Source: Pseudonocardiales bacterium
GTDB lineage: Bacteria > Actinomycetota > Actinomycetes > Mycobacteriales > Pseudonocardiaceae
Length of the DNA: 7,279 nt
Assembly (NCBI GenBank): GCA_013695005.1
Contig: JACDBJ010000074.1
Location: forward strand, 1 to 7,279
Direction: 5' to 3'
Within the stretch, counting starts at the first letter, position 1; every line of letters begins with the position of its first letter. Positions 1 to 6,151 of this stretch are shown piece after piece. The position numbers and the translations under genes are program-made. A model generated the notes under the pieces. The model was not told the origin of the DNA and searched no databases. It worked only from the letters and a program-made list of their open reading frames with translations.

Positions 1-70
1 CGCCGGCTGAGCCGGCAATTCAGCTTCCGCCGGCTGAGCCGGCAGTTCAGCTTCAGCCGGTTGAGCCGGC
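1..70. repeat. 27-bp tandem repeat, about 2.6 copies visible
   Basis: Copy 1 is 1-27, copy 2 is 28-54 and a partial copy 3 is 55-70. More copies may lie left of the window. Copies 1 and 2 differ at a single base (18 versus 45). Copy 3 differs at 55 and 61. On the minus strand in the SDR frame each unit encodes nine residues reading roughly A-E-A-E-L-P-A-Q-P. All three substitutions are synonymous in that frame (Leu TTG/CTG, Ala GCT/GCG, Gln CAA/CAG). There are no unique spacers, so it is not a CRISPR array. Confidence 0.88.
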
Positions 71-1077
71 TCCTGCTGGCTTCCACCGGCTCCTGCTGGC
101 TTCCAGTTGTACGAGATGTCCTCGTCCAGGGCGGCCGCCCAGTCCACCCCACGCGACTCATGCCATGCGAGAAGGCGGTCGATGCCATCGGCCAGCGACA
201 CCTCGGGCTGCCACCCGAGGAGGTCGGCCGCCTTGCGCGAGTCGGCCATCAGACGTAACACGTCTCCCGGGCGTGCCGGGTGGAGCTCAGGCTTGAGATC
301 GGGGCGTCCCGCTGCTGCGGTCACGACATCAGCCAGGGCCAGCACGGTGATCTCGCGGCCGCTTCCCAGGTTGATCGTTTCGCCGACTGCGTCCGCGTTC
401 TGTCCGGCCGCGGCTATACCGCGCGCGGTGTCGTCAACAAACGTGAAGTCTCGCGTCTGTTGTCCGTCCCCGAACACGATGGGAGGCAACCCGTTCTTGG
501 TCCGGAGGATGAACTTCGGGATCACCTCGCCGCTGTCGCCTTCGTGGTGCGATCGCGGCCCATAGGCGTTGAACGGCCGGACCACGACGGTCGGGAGGCC
601 GTAGGTGCGGTGGTACGCGCGGGTGTACGCCTCGCCGGCCAGCTTGGCTCCGCCATAGACGGTGTGCGGCCACGTCGGGTGGTCCTCGCTCTGCGGCACC
701 GTCTCCGCGGTTCCGTAGACCTCGCTGGTGCTGACGTAGACGAACCGGGGTATGCCGAGGTCGCGAGCGGCCTCGAGGAGCTTGAGCGTGCCGAACGCGT
801 TCACCTGATGGTTCGCGATGGGGTCATGGATGGAATGGCGCACGCCGAGGCAGGCGAGGTGGAACACGGTCGACACGCCCTGCAGCGCAGTCCGCGCGAC
901 GTCCTCGTCCAGCAGCGAGCCCTTGATGAAGTCGACGCCGGAGATGCCGTCGATGTTCTCGGCGCGCCCGGTCGAGAGGTCGTCGAGGACGCGTACCGAG
1001 CCCATCTGCGCGAGGTGACGCACGAGCGCGGATCCGATGAACCCCGCACCGCCGATGACGAGTGGTGTGCTGCCCAT
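1..1077 (-). CDS. Extended SDR, NAD-dependent nucleotide-sugar epimerase/decarboxylase-like, open at the left edge
   Basis: Seen: 359 codons from ATG at 1077 with no stop before the window edge, so the 3' end is missing. A Rossmann glycine motif GGAGFIGS lies at residues 9-16, STSEVYG at 116-122, catalytic YxxxK as Y141/K145, and RDFTFVDD at 209-216. This is the extended short-chain dehydrogenase/reductase fold acting on NDP-sugars with bound NAD. The T117-S118-E119 triad matches UDP-glucuronate decarboxylases (UXS, ArnA C-terminal domain) better than the T-D-E of 4,6-dehydratases, but 4-epimerases remain possible. The family core ends near residue 325 (W325). Beyond it comes an abnormal Pro/Ala/Glu tail with 9-residue repeats, reached through a 20-bp duplication (separate entries). 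The start has a strong GGAGG 6 nt upstream and lies 1 nt after the acetyltransferase stop. It is the last gene of the visible operon and probably modifies the sugar made by the other four. Fold is certain, exact reaction is not. Confidence 0.9.
   Translation of the reverse strand, partial: MGSTPLVIGGAGFIGSALVRHLAQMGSVRVLDDLSTGRAENIDGISGVDFIKGSLLDEDVARTALQGVSTVFHLACLGVRHSIHDPIANHQVNAFGTLKLLEAARDLGIPRFVYVSTSEVYGTAETVPQSEDHPTWPHTVYGGAKLAGEAYTRAYHRTYGLPTVVVRPFNAYGPRSHHEGDSGEVIPKFILRTKNGLPPIVFGDGQQTRDFTFVDDTARGIAAAGQNADAVGETINLGSGREITVLALADVVTAAAGRPDLKPELHPARPGDVLRLMADSRKAADLLGWQPEVSLADGIDRLLAWHESRGVDWAAALDEDISYNWKPAGAGGSQQEPAQPAEAELPAQPAEAELPAQPA
66..105. repeat. Perfect 20-bp tandem duplication inside the SDR 3' end
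   Basis: Positions 66-85 and 86-105 are identical 20-mers beginning ccggctcc and ending gcttcca. Since 20 is not a multiple of three, the SDR reads the first copy (105 to 86) as W-K-P-A-G-A-G and the second copy (85 to 66) in another frame as G-S-Q-Q-E-P. Removing one copy in silico gives W-K-P-A-G-A-G-S-T-G followed by TGA at 55-53. The duplication therefore decides whether the protein ends at about 334 residues or runs into the repeat tail. Confidence 0.9.
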
Positions 1078-1078
1078 G

Positions 1079-1696
1079 TCAGTCCTCCAATCCGACTCGG
1101 AGTCGTCCTACGACTGAATCCTGTGGCGCCACCGCGCGAACCTCGTGCCCGTGCAGCTCGTAACGAGCGCCGCAGGCCGGACACCGCAGCGCTGGGTCCA
1201 GGCGGTTGCCACACACGCAGACCCAACCCTTCTGCCGTGCGGGGTTGCCGGCCTGGAACGCGTAGGCCGGCACGCTGCGGGTGACGACTGACCCAGCCGC
1301 GACGAACGCATGCTGACCGATCTCCACGCCGCACACCACGACCGCACCCGCGCCGAGCGTCGCGCCGCGCCGGACCATCGTGGGCACGAGCTCGGAGGCT
1401 GGCCGGCGGATCGCCGCGCGCGGCCGCAGGTCGTTGGTGAACAGCACGTTCGGACCGAGGAAGACCTCGTCCTCGCACGTCACGCCGCTGAACACGAGCG
1501 TTCCGTTCTTGACGGTGACCCGATCGCCCAGTACCGCGTGGTCCTCGACGAATGCGCAGTCGCAGATATTGCAGTCGCGGCCGACCCGCGCTCCGGCAAG
1601 CACGTGCGCGAAGGCCCAGATCCGCGTGCCTTCCCCGACTTCGGTGCTCTCGCAGAGTCCCTGGGGATGTACCTGGACGCCCCGCGGTGCCGTCAC
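1079..1696 (-). CDS. Left-handed beta-helix N-acetyltransferase, WbpD/WlbB-like, with C-terminal Cys knuckle
   Basis: 205 residues, GTG start at 1696 overlapping the TGA of the upstream aminotransferase (GTGA, 1696-1693). An in-frame ATG at 1795 exists but lies deep in the preceding gene and adds an unrelated 33-residue leader, so it is rejected. The protein begins VHPQGLCESTEVGEGTRIWAF (residues 9-29), typical of WbpD/WlbB, and continues with hexapeptide-repeat turns. LFTNDLRPR at 85-93 matches the conserved FTNDLxPR region, and AGNPAR at 149-154 ends the helix. These trimeric enzymes transfer acetyl from acetyl-CoA to the 3-amino group of a UDP-amino sugar in the cytoplasm. Residues 160-175 carry C160-x-C162 and C172-P-A-C175, a possible zinc knuckle. 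The neighbouring aminotransferase and dehydrogenase support the same pathway. Acyl donor and acceptor are inferred. Confidence 0.9.
   Translation of the reverse strand: MTAPRGVQVHPQGLCESTEVGEGTRIWAFAHVLAGARVGRDCNICDCAFVEDHAVLGDRVTVKNGTLVFSGVTCEDEVFLGPNVLFTNDLRPRAAIRRPASELVPTMVRRGATLGAGAVVVCGVEIGQHAFVAAGSVVTRSVPAYAFQAGNPARQKGWVCVCGNRLDPALRCPACGARYELHGHEVRAVAPQDSVVGRLRVGLED
1084..1088 (-). promoter_or_regulatory. Ribosome binding site of the SDR gene
   Basis: The minus strand reads GGAGG at 1088-1084, then 6 nt (ACTGAC) to ATG at 1077. The site overlaps the last codons of the acetyltransferase, so the two genes are probably translationally coupled. This fixes the SDR start. Confidence 0.75.
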
Positions 1697-2826
1697 CTCT
1701 TCACCGCGGCGGCCATGGCCTCCACGACCCGCTCCTGCTGCGCTCCGGTGATCCCGGGGTAGATCGGCAGGGACAGGATCCGGCCGGCCAGCCACTCGGC
1801 CACCGGGAAGGCGCCCGACCGCAGGCCGAGGTCGGCGAAGGCACCGGTGAGGTGCAGCGGCGTCGGGTAGTGGATTCCGGCGCCGATCCCCGCGGCGTGC
1901 AGCCCGCCGAGCACCTCGTCGCGATGATCAACCTGCACGACGTAGAGGTGCCACACGGGTTCACTGCCGGCGTCCACCACTGGGGTGGTCACGCCGTCCA
2001 CGCCGGCCAGCAGTGCGTCGTAGCGTTTCGCGGCCATCCGACGCTCGTCGTTCCAGGCGTCCAACCTCCGCAGCTTGGCCGAGAGCACCACTGCCTGGAG
2101 GGTGTCCAGCCTGCTGTTGAAGCCGACCGTGCTGTGCTCGTACTTGCGCGCCGAGCCGTGTGAGCCGAGCAGCCGCACCGCGTCGGCAAGTGCGTCGTCA
2201 GAGGTCAGCACGGCGCCGCCGTCGCCGTAGGCCCCGAGGTTCTTGCCGGGGTAGAAGCTCGTCGCGGCGATCCGTCCCACCGCGCCGGATCCGAGGCCGT
2301 GCCGGCGGGCGCCCTGAGACTGGGCGGCGTCTTCGACGATCGTCACCTCGGGCGGCAGGATGGCCGTGAGCGCCTCGACCTCCGCCATCTGCCCGTAGAG
2401 GTGGACGGGCAGCACCGCGCGGGTGCGTGGCGTCAGGGCCGCGAATGTCGCGTCGGTGTCGATCAAGGCGGTGTCCGCCCTGCAGTCGACGAGCACCGGT
2501 GTGGCGCCGGCGCGCACGACCGCCTCCGCCGTCGCGATGAAGGTGTTCGCCGGAACAATGCACTCGTCGCCTGGGCCGACGCCCAGCGCCCGCAGCGCGA
2601 GTTCGATCGCGTCGGTTCCGTTCGCCACTCCGACGCAGTGCGCCGCGCCGACGTAGGAGGCGAACGCGGCCTCGAATCCCGCGACCTGCGGGCCACCCAC
2701 GAACGCGGTGCTGGACAGCACGTCGGACCAGCCTCGCGCGACGTCGTCGGCGACCTGTGCGTGCTGCGCGGCGAGATCGACCAGCGGGATCGGATCGGTC
2801 GACCGTGTCGGGTTCGTCGACGTCAT
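1693..2826 (-). CDS. DegT/DnrJ/EryC1 PLP aminotransferase, C3-type (WbpE/QdtB-like)
   Basis: 377 residues from ATG at 2826, which follows the preceding stop by 16 nt and has GAGGAGAG upstream. An upstream in-frame start at 2910 would add 28 residues that overlap the previous gene and do not resemble the family. The N-terminus IPLVDLAAQHAQV is typical. NGTDAIELAL at 69-78 is the phosphate-binding region, E165-D166-A-A-Q169 holds the Asp that pairs with the pyridine nitrogen, and SFYPGKNLGAYGDGG at 190-204 carries the Schiff-base Lys195. HLYGQ at 142-146 and the YPGKNLGAYGDGG pattern are those of 3-aminotransferases such as WbpE, QdtB and FdtB. It should transfer an amino group, usually from glutamate, to a 3-keto NDP-sugar, the product of a WbpB-like dehydrogenase such as the one two genes upstream. 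Its stop overlaps the acetyltransferase start, suggesting consecutive steps. Substrate is inferred. Confidence 0.92.
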   Translation of the reverse strand: MTSTNPTRSTDPIPLVDLAAQHAQVADDVARGWSDVLSSTAFVGGPQVAGFEAAFASYVGAAHCVGVANGTDAIELALRALGVGPGDECIVPANTFIATAEAVVRAGATPVLVDCRADTALIDTDATFAALTPRTRAVLPVHLYGQMAEVEALTAILPPEVTIVEDAAQSQGARRHGLGSGAVGRIAATSFYPGKNLGAYGDGGAVLTSDDALADAVRLLGSHGSARKYEHSTVGFNSRLDTLQAVVLSAKLRRLDAWNDERRMAAKRYDALLAGVDGVTTPVVDAGSEPVWHLYVVQVDHRDEVLGGLHAAGIGAGIHYPTPLHLTGAFADLGLRSGAFPVAEWLAGRILSLPIYPGITGAQQERVVEAMAAAVKR

Positions 2827-2836
2827 GAAAAGCGGT

Positions 2837-2844
2837 CTCTCCTC
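2837..2844 (-). promoter_or_regulatory. Ribosome binding site of the second aminotransferase
   Basis: The minus strand reads GAGGAGAG at 2844-2837, overlapping the TGA (2845-2843) of the upstream aminotransferase. The distance to ATG at 2826 is 10 nt from the end of the purine run. It supports 2826 as the start and coupling to the upstream gene. Confidence 0.55.
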
Positions 2845-3973
2845 ACGGTCGAGCAGGCTCCAGCCGCAGGGCGCGAGCCATCGCGTCCACGACGGTGTGC
2901 TGATCGGCACTGCTGAGCTTGTGGTGCAGCGGAAGGATGATCGAGCGGTGAGTCAGCTGTTCGGTGACCGGCAGTGGGATGTGCGGGCGGCCGGCGTACG
3001 CCGGCTCCAGGTGAGCGGCCATGATGCCGCGGCGGGCCGAAACTCCGGACTCGGCCATCCCCGCGAGCACCTCCGGGAGCGCCGGGGCGCTCTCGGGCAG
3101 CGTGACCCAGAAGGACTGATAGTTGGTCGTCCCGTGAGCCGGGTCTCCGACCGCGCGCAGGCCGAGCGGGCTGAGGAGCTCGTGGTACAGAGCGGCCATC
3201 TCGCGGCGCTGGCGCACGATCTCCGGTAACCGGCGTAGCTGCACCAGCCCCATCGCAGCCTGGATGTCGGTCAGGCGGTAGTTGAACGCCGTCTCGTCGT
3301 AGGTCTCCAGGACGATCGTCGTCGAGGCGTGCCGGTCCGCCGCCGACACGCTCATCCCGTGCTCGCGCAGCCTGCGCAGCCGGGCGGCCCAGCCGGCGTC
3401 GTCGGTGGTGATCATCCCGCCTTCGCCGGTCGTCAACAGTTTCCGAGGGTGGAACGACCAGGCCGCCATGACCGCACCGGCGCCGACCGGTCGGCCACGC
3501 AGCGTCGCGCCGGCCGCGCACGCCGCGTCTTCGATCACCGGTATGTCGCCGCAGACCGCGCGCATCGCCTCGACGTCGGCCGGTTGGCCGCCTTGGTGCA
3601 CGAGGAGAACGGCCCTTGTCCGCGGCGAGAGCACCTCGGCGACGCTGGACGGCGCGAGGTTGCCCGTCTCGGCATCGACATCGGCGAACACCGGAGCGGC
3701 GCCGCAGTAGCGCACGGCGTTCGCGGTCGCGATGAAGGACAGCGACGGAACGACGACCTCGTCACCTGGGCCGATGCCGAGCTGGTACAGGCAAAGGTGC
3801 AGCGCAGTGGTGCACGACGATGTGGCGATGCCGTGCGCAGCGCCGACCTCGGCGGCGAAGGCCTCCTCGAACGCGGCGACCCGTGGCCCTTGCGCAACCC
3901 ATCCCGAGCGCACGGCATCCGCCACCGCCTTGGCTTCCTCCTCGCCCAGCATCGGCAGCATCACCGGAATCAT
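2843..3973 (-). CDS. DegT/DnrJ/EryC1 PLP aminotransferase, C4-type look (perosamine synthase/PseC-like)
   Basis: 376 residues from ATG at 3973. A GTG at 4030 in the same frame would overlap the dehydrogenase gene by 20 nt, but it has no ribosome site and adds a Cys/Gly/Pro-rich leader; MIPVMLPMLGEEE is the usual family start. Only a weak GGTGG (3985-3981, 7-nt spacer) precedes it. SSCTTALHL at 52-60 binds the PLP phosphate, E148-D149-A-A-C152 includes the pyridine-binding Asp, and SFHPRKLLTTGEGGM at 173-187 has the Schiff-base Lys178. This FHPRK..TTGEGG signature and N-terminus resemble 4-aminotransferases of the perosamine synthase, PseC and ArnB kind, unlike the next gene. It would aminate a 4-keto NDP-sugar using glutamate. 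Two distinct aminotransferases side by side suggest two amination steps. Fold is secure, the position aminated is an inference from motif style. Confidence 0.9.
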   Translation of the reverse strand: MIPVMLPMLGEEEAKAVADAVRSGWVAQGPRVAAFEEAFAAEVGAAHGIATSSCTTALHLCLYQLGIGPGDEVVVPSLSFIATANAVRYCGAAPVFADVDAETGNLAPSSVAEVLSPRTRAVLLVHQGGQPADVEAMRAVCGDIPVIEDAACAAGATLRGRPVGAGAVMAAWSFHPRKLLTTGEGGMITTDDAGWAARLRRLREHGMSVSAADRHASTTIVLETYDETAFNYRLTDIQAAMGLVQLRRLPEIVRQRREMAALYHELLSPLGLRAVGDPAHGTTNYQSFWVTLPESAPALPEVLAGMAESGVSARRGIMAAHLEPAYAGRPHIPLPVTEQLTHRSIILPLHHKLSSADQHTVVDAMARALRLEPARP

Positions 3974-4010
3974 GACGCGACCACCATCAGCGGGCCCGCA
4001 GCCGCACGGC

Positions 4011-5111
4011 TCATGCGAGGACCTCGTCACGCAGCAACGTCGTCTCGACGTTTCCCGTGCGGAGGTCTCGGATGGGTTTGAACGCGCCGCCCTCGGCGAG
4101 ACTGGTCGATGCGGCCTCGAGGAGCGCGAGCACCTCCAACCCGGACCGGCCGTCGGTCATCGGCTGCCGGTGGTGGGTGATGGAGTCCACGAGCTCGGTC
4201 ATCACCGCCCGCAGCGCCTCCTTGTCCTGGATCGCAGGGGCGACCATGTCGCCGGTGCGGTAGGAGACGATCGTCGCAGCTCGTGCGTCGGCACCGAGCT
4301 CATCGGGATCGGCACACTCCACGCCACGGTCGTAGACCGACAACCGCTGAGTCGGGTCCAGATCGTCCCAGACGACGGTGCGCGCGGAGCCGCCGATCAC
4401 CACTCTCCTGATCTTGGTAGGAGACAGCCAGTTCACGTGCACATGGGCCATCGACCCGTTGGACAGCTTGACGGTCAGGTGCGCCACACAGGCGCGGCCG
4501 GCCCCAACTGGGTCGGAGCCGTGCGCCGCGACGGCGATCGGCCAGACGTCGGCTGGCATGATCGACTGAAAGATCGACAGGTCGTGCGGGGCAAGATCCC
4601 AGAGCACGTCGACGTCCCGTTGCACCAGCCCGAGGTTGATCCGCACTGAGTCCAGGTACTGAAGGTCACCCAGCTCGCCGCTACGGATCAGGTCGCGGAT
4701 GTACTGCACGGCCTGGGTGTAGCAGTAGGTGTGGTCGAGCATGAGTACGAGGTCGCGTCGGTCGGCCACCTCAACGAGTTCCTGACCCTCCTCGAAGGTG
4801 GGTGCCAGCGGCTTCTCGATCAGTACGTGCTTGCCGGCCTCAAGCGCCGCCATCGCGACTGAGTAATGGCTGGCCGGCGGCGTGGCGATCGCTACCGCGG
4901 ACACCGCTGGATCGGCAAGCACCTCCTCGACTGAGCCCACGGCGCGCACCGTCGAGTAGTCGCCGATCACTCGGCGGGCACGGGCCACGTCGATATCGCA
5001 GAGGTACTCCAGCCGCATTCCGGGGGTGGCCTGCGCGTTGCGCACCAGGTTCGGGCCCCAGTAGCCGGCGCCGATCACGGCCAGCCCGACACTCGGGTGC
5101 TCAGGGCTCAC
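4011..5111 (-). CDS. Gfo/Idh/MocA NAD(P)-dependent sugar dehydrogenase (WbpB/WlbA-like)
   Basis: 366 residues from GTG at 5111, chosen because GAGGAG lies 10 nt upstream and only nine residues precede the Rossmann strand. An in-frame GTG at 5153 (380 residues) is possible but has no spaced ribosome site. In the shorter numbering, VIGAGYWGPNLVRN at 12-25 is the dinucleotide-binding loop, E99-K100-P101 is the catalytic EKP of the family, and WDLAPHDLS at 171-179 places D172 and H176 in the active site. The C-terminal half has the family beta-sheet, with KIRRVVIGGS and VVWDDLDP stretches. WlbA/WbpB oxidise C3 of UDP-GlcNAc-uronic acid and recycle NAD through 2-oxoglutarate. The aminotransferase and acetyltransferase downstream make the same role likely here. 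No UDP-GlcNAc 6-dehydrogenase (WbpA) is visible in the window. It is the first gene of the operon, about 110 nt after the PPIase stop. Confidence 0.88.
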   Translation of the reverse strand: MSPEHPSVGLAVIGAGYWGPNLVRNAQATPGMRLEYLCDIDVARARRVIGDYSTVRAVGSVEEVLADPAVSAVAIATPPASHYSVAMAALEAGKHVLIEKPLAPTFEEGQELVEVADRRDLVLMLDHTYCYTQAVQYIRDLIRSGELGDLQYLDSVRINLGLVQRDVDVLWDLAPHDLSIFQSIMPADVWPIAVAAHGSDPVGAGRACVAHLTVKLSNGSMAHVHVNWLSPTKIRRVVIGGSARTVVWDDLDPTQRLSVYDRGVECADPDELGADARAATIVSYRTGDMVAPAIQDKEALRAVMTELVDSITHHRQPMTDGRSGLEVLALLEAASTSLAEGGAFKPIRDLRTGNVETTLLRDEVLA

Positions 5112-5220
5112 AGGTCTGCCACTCCTCGCAGCTCGATTGCGGTCGATGGTCACTCCACGCTAATCGTGCCGAGAATTGCCCTGTTACCCACCCGTGGCGA
5201 AGCCCACGACGCCTCGGACC
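5112..5220 (-). promoter_or_regulatory. Junction between PPIase gene and sugar operon, weak promoter candidate
   Basis: The minus strand has TAGCGT at 5162-5157, which fits TANNNT of an actinobacterial -10. Transcription would start near 5150, leaving a leader of about 40 nt to GTG at 5111. I see no convincing -35 at the right distance. A small hairpin with a 5-bp stem (5193-5197 with 5204-5208) and no T-run precedes it and is too weak to call a terminator. Read-through from the PPIase gene therefore cannot be excluded. Confidence 0.25.
5122..5127 (-). promoter_or_regulatory. Ribosome binding site deciding the dehydrogenase start
   Basis: The minus strand reads GAGGAG at 5127-5122, with 10 nt to GTG at 5111. 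The alternative GTG at 5153 is preceded immediately by GGA with no spacer. This favours the shorter protein. Confidence 0.5.
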
Positions 5221-6063
5221 TCAGCTCGCGACGGTTGCCTTTTGGATACTCACCTCGGTGATCGGCTTGCCGCCGCCAGGGCTGGGATCGAGCGACCCGT
5301 CGTGGCCCTTCTTCGCGATCTCGTCCACGACCTTGAGGCCGTCGGGGGTGATCGTGCCGAAGACGCTGTAGCTCGGTGGCAGCTGGGCCTCGCCGTAGAT
5401 CATGAAGAACTGGCTCCCGTTGGTGTTCGGCCCGGAGTTGGCCATCGCGAGGTAGCCCCGGCCGTAGGTCAGCTCGGGAAAGACCTCGTCGGCGAAGGTG
5501 TATCCGGGCCCGCCGGAGCCCTGGGCGCTCGGGTCGCCGCACTGCACCACCTGCAGGCCGGGAGCCGTGGTGAGCCGGTGGCAGCTCGTCCCGTCGAAGT
5601 AGCCCTGGCTCGCGAGGCTGACGAAGCTGTTGACCGTGCATGGAGCCAGCGCCCGGTCCAGGGTGAGTCCGATCTGGCCGGAGTTGGTGTCCAACGCGAC
5701 GCCGACCGTGCCCTCCGCCGAGATGTTGGCTGTCGCGGGCGGCTGGGCAGGCTTGGTCGCCGCCTGACCGACCGGGTACGCGCAGGTCGCGGCGGCAGGC
5801 AGGGCGGTCGGACGCTTGAGGGGCGGCGCGGGCTCGGTGGGGATGCCCGACGGGGTGACGGCCGGCGGCGACGCGGTGACCTCGTCGGCGGTGCGATTGG
5901 TGATCATGGTCAGGGCGACCACGCCGACCACCACTGCGACGACTGCCACCACGGCGGCGACGACGGTGTACCGGCGCCGCTTGCGGGCGTCCTCGGCTCG
6001 CCGTTCCTGCTGGCGCTCGAGCTTGCGCTTGACCGCTTCCCGACGCTGCTGGTTGGTCGGCAC
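5221..6063 (-). CDS. Membrane-anchored cyclophilin-type peptidyl-prolyl cis-trans isomerase
   Basis: 280 residues from GTG at 6063, supported by GGGAGG 9 nt upstream and by the actinobacterial N-terminus PTNQQRREAVKRKLERQ. Residues 1-32 are strongly basic and cytoplasmic, 33-54 form one hydrophobic helix rich in Val/Ala, 55-115 are a Pro/Ala/Thr linker, and about 119-278 form the cyclophilin domain, which should sit outside the membrane. Motifs: YFDGTSCHRL at 155-164 with R163 as the likely catalytic Arg, Q174-C-G-D177, and NTNGSQFFMIY at 213-223. Four cysteines (94, 142, 161, 175) on the outer side could form disulfides. It catalyses isomerisation of Xaa-Pro bonds in exported proteins. Closest known context is M. 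tuberculosis PpiB (Rv2582), next to the MBL gene and hisS in the same orientation. It is divergent from the MBL gene and has no obvious role in sugar synthesis. Confidence 0.95.
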   Translation of the reverse strand: MPTNQQRREAVKRKLERQQERRAEDARKRRRYTVVAAVVAVVAVVVGVVALTMITNRTADEVTASPPAVTPSGIPTEPAPPLKRPTALPAAATCAYPVGQAATKPAQPPATANISAEGTVGVALDTNSGQIGLTLDRALAPCTVNSFVSLASQGYFDGTSCHRLTTAPGLQVVQCGDPSAQGSGGPGYTFADEVFPELTYGRGYLAMANSGPNTNGSQFFMIYGEAQLPPSYSVFGTITPDGLKVVDEIAKKGHDGSLDPSPGGGKPITEVSIQKATVAS

Positions 6064-6072
6064 CGCTGCTGT

Positions 6073-6078
6073 CCTCCC
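6073..6078 (-). promoter_or_regulatory. Ribosome binding site of the PPIase gene
   Basis: The minus strand reads GGGAGG at 6078-6073, 9 nt before GTG at 6063. It fixes the start at the PTNQQRRE N-terminus rather than at the ATG at 6126, which would add 21 residues. Confidence 0.7.
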
Positions 6079-6139
6079 TCGCCGTCGCACCCTCCCCGAG
6101 GCCCCGGGAGCGTAGCGACCGCCCACGTAAGGCCCCCAT

Positions 6140-6145
6140 TAGGCT
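6140..6145 (+). promoter_or_regulatory. Probable -10 element of a leaderless MBL-hisS transcript
   Basis: TAGGCT at 6140-6145 matches TANNNT and is followed by exactly 6 nt (GGACGC) before GTG at 6152. In actinobacteria this spacing places the transcription start on the first base of the start codon. No Shine-Dalgarno sequence precedes the GTG, which fits a leaderless mRNA. The -35 region is not recognisable. Confidence 0.55.
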
Positions 6146-6151
6146 GGACGC

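Larger units (their letters stand above)
6064..6151. promoter_or_regulatory. Divergent intergenic region between PPIase and MBL-hisS
   Basis: 88 nt carry the start signals of both directions. Plus side: TAGGCT at 6140-6145 right before the MBL start. Minus side: TACGCT at 6114-6109 could be a -10, giving a leader of about 40 nt that contains the GGGAGG ribosome site, but its -35 is not visible. No operator-like long palindrome is seen. Confidence 0.4.

Noticed and set aside
1..105. CRISPR-like array at the left edge
   Set aside because: Repeats are directly adjacent without unique spacers, and the pattern is two overlapping tandem repeats of 27 and 20 bp inside a reading frame.
280..1284. 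Long plus-strand open frame (334 codons) opposite the SDR and acetyltransferase
   Set aside because: It is antisense to two genes with full catalytic motifs, has no family-like sequence, and is rich in Arg/Gly/Pro/Ala as expected from a GC-rich shadow frame.
3990..3999. 10-bp palindrome gcgggcccgc upstream of the first aminotransferase
   Set aside because: Lies in a 37-nt gap of a tight operon and is expected by chance in such GC-rich DNA. No second copy or operator context.
5193..5208. Hairpin CGTGG/CCACG as terminator after the PPIase gene
   Set aside because: Only five base pairs with a 6-nt loop and no T-run on either strand. Not enough for an intrinsic terminator.
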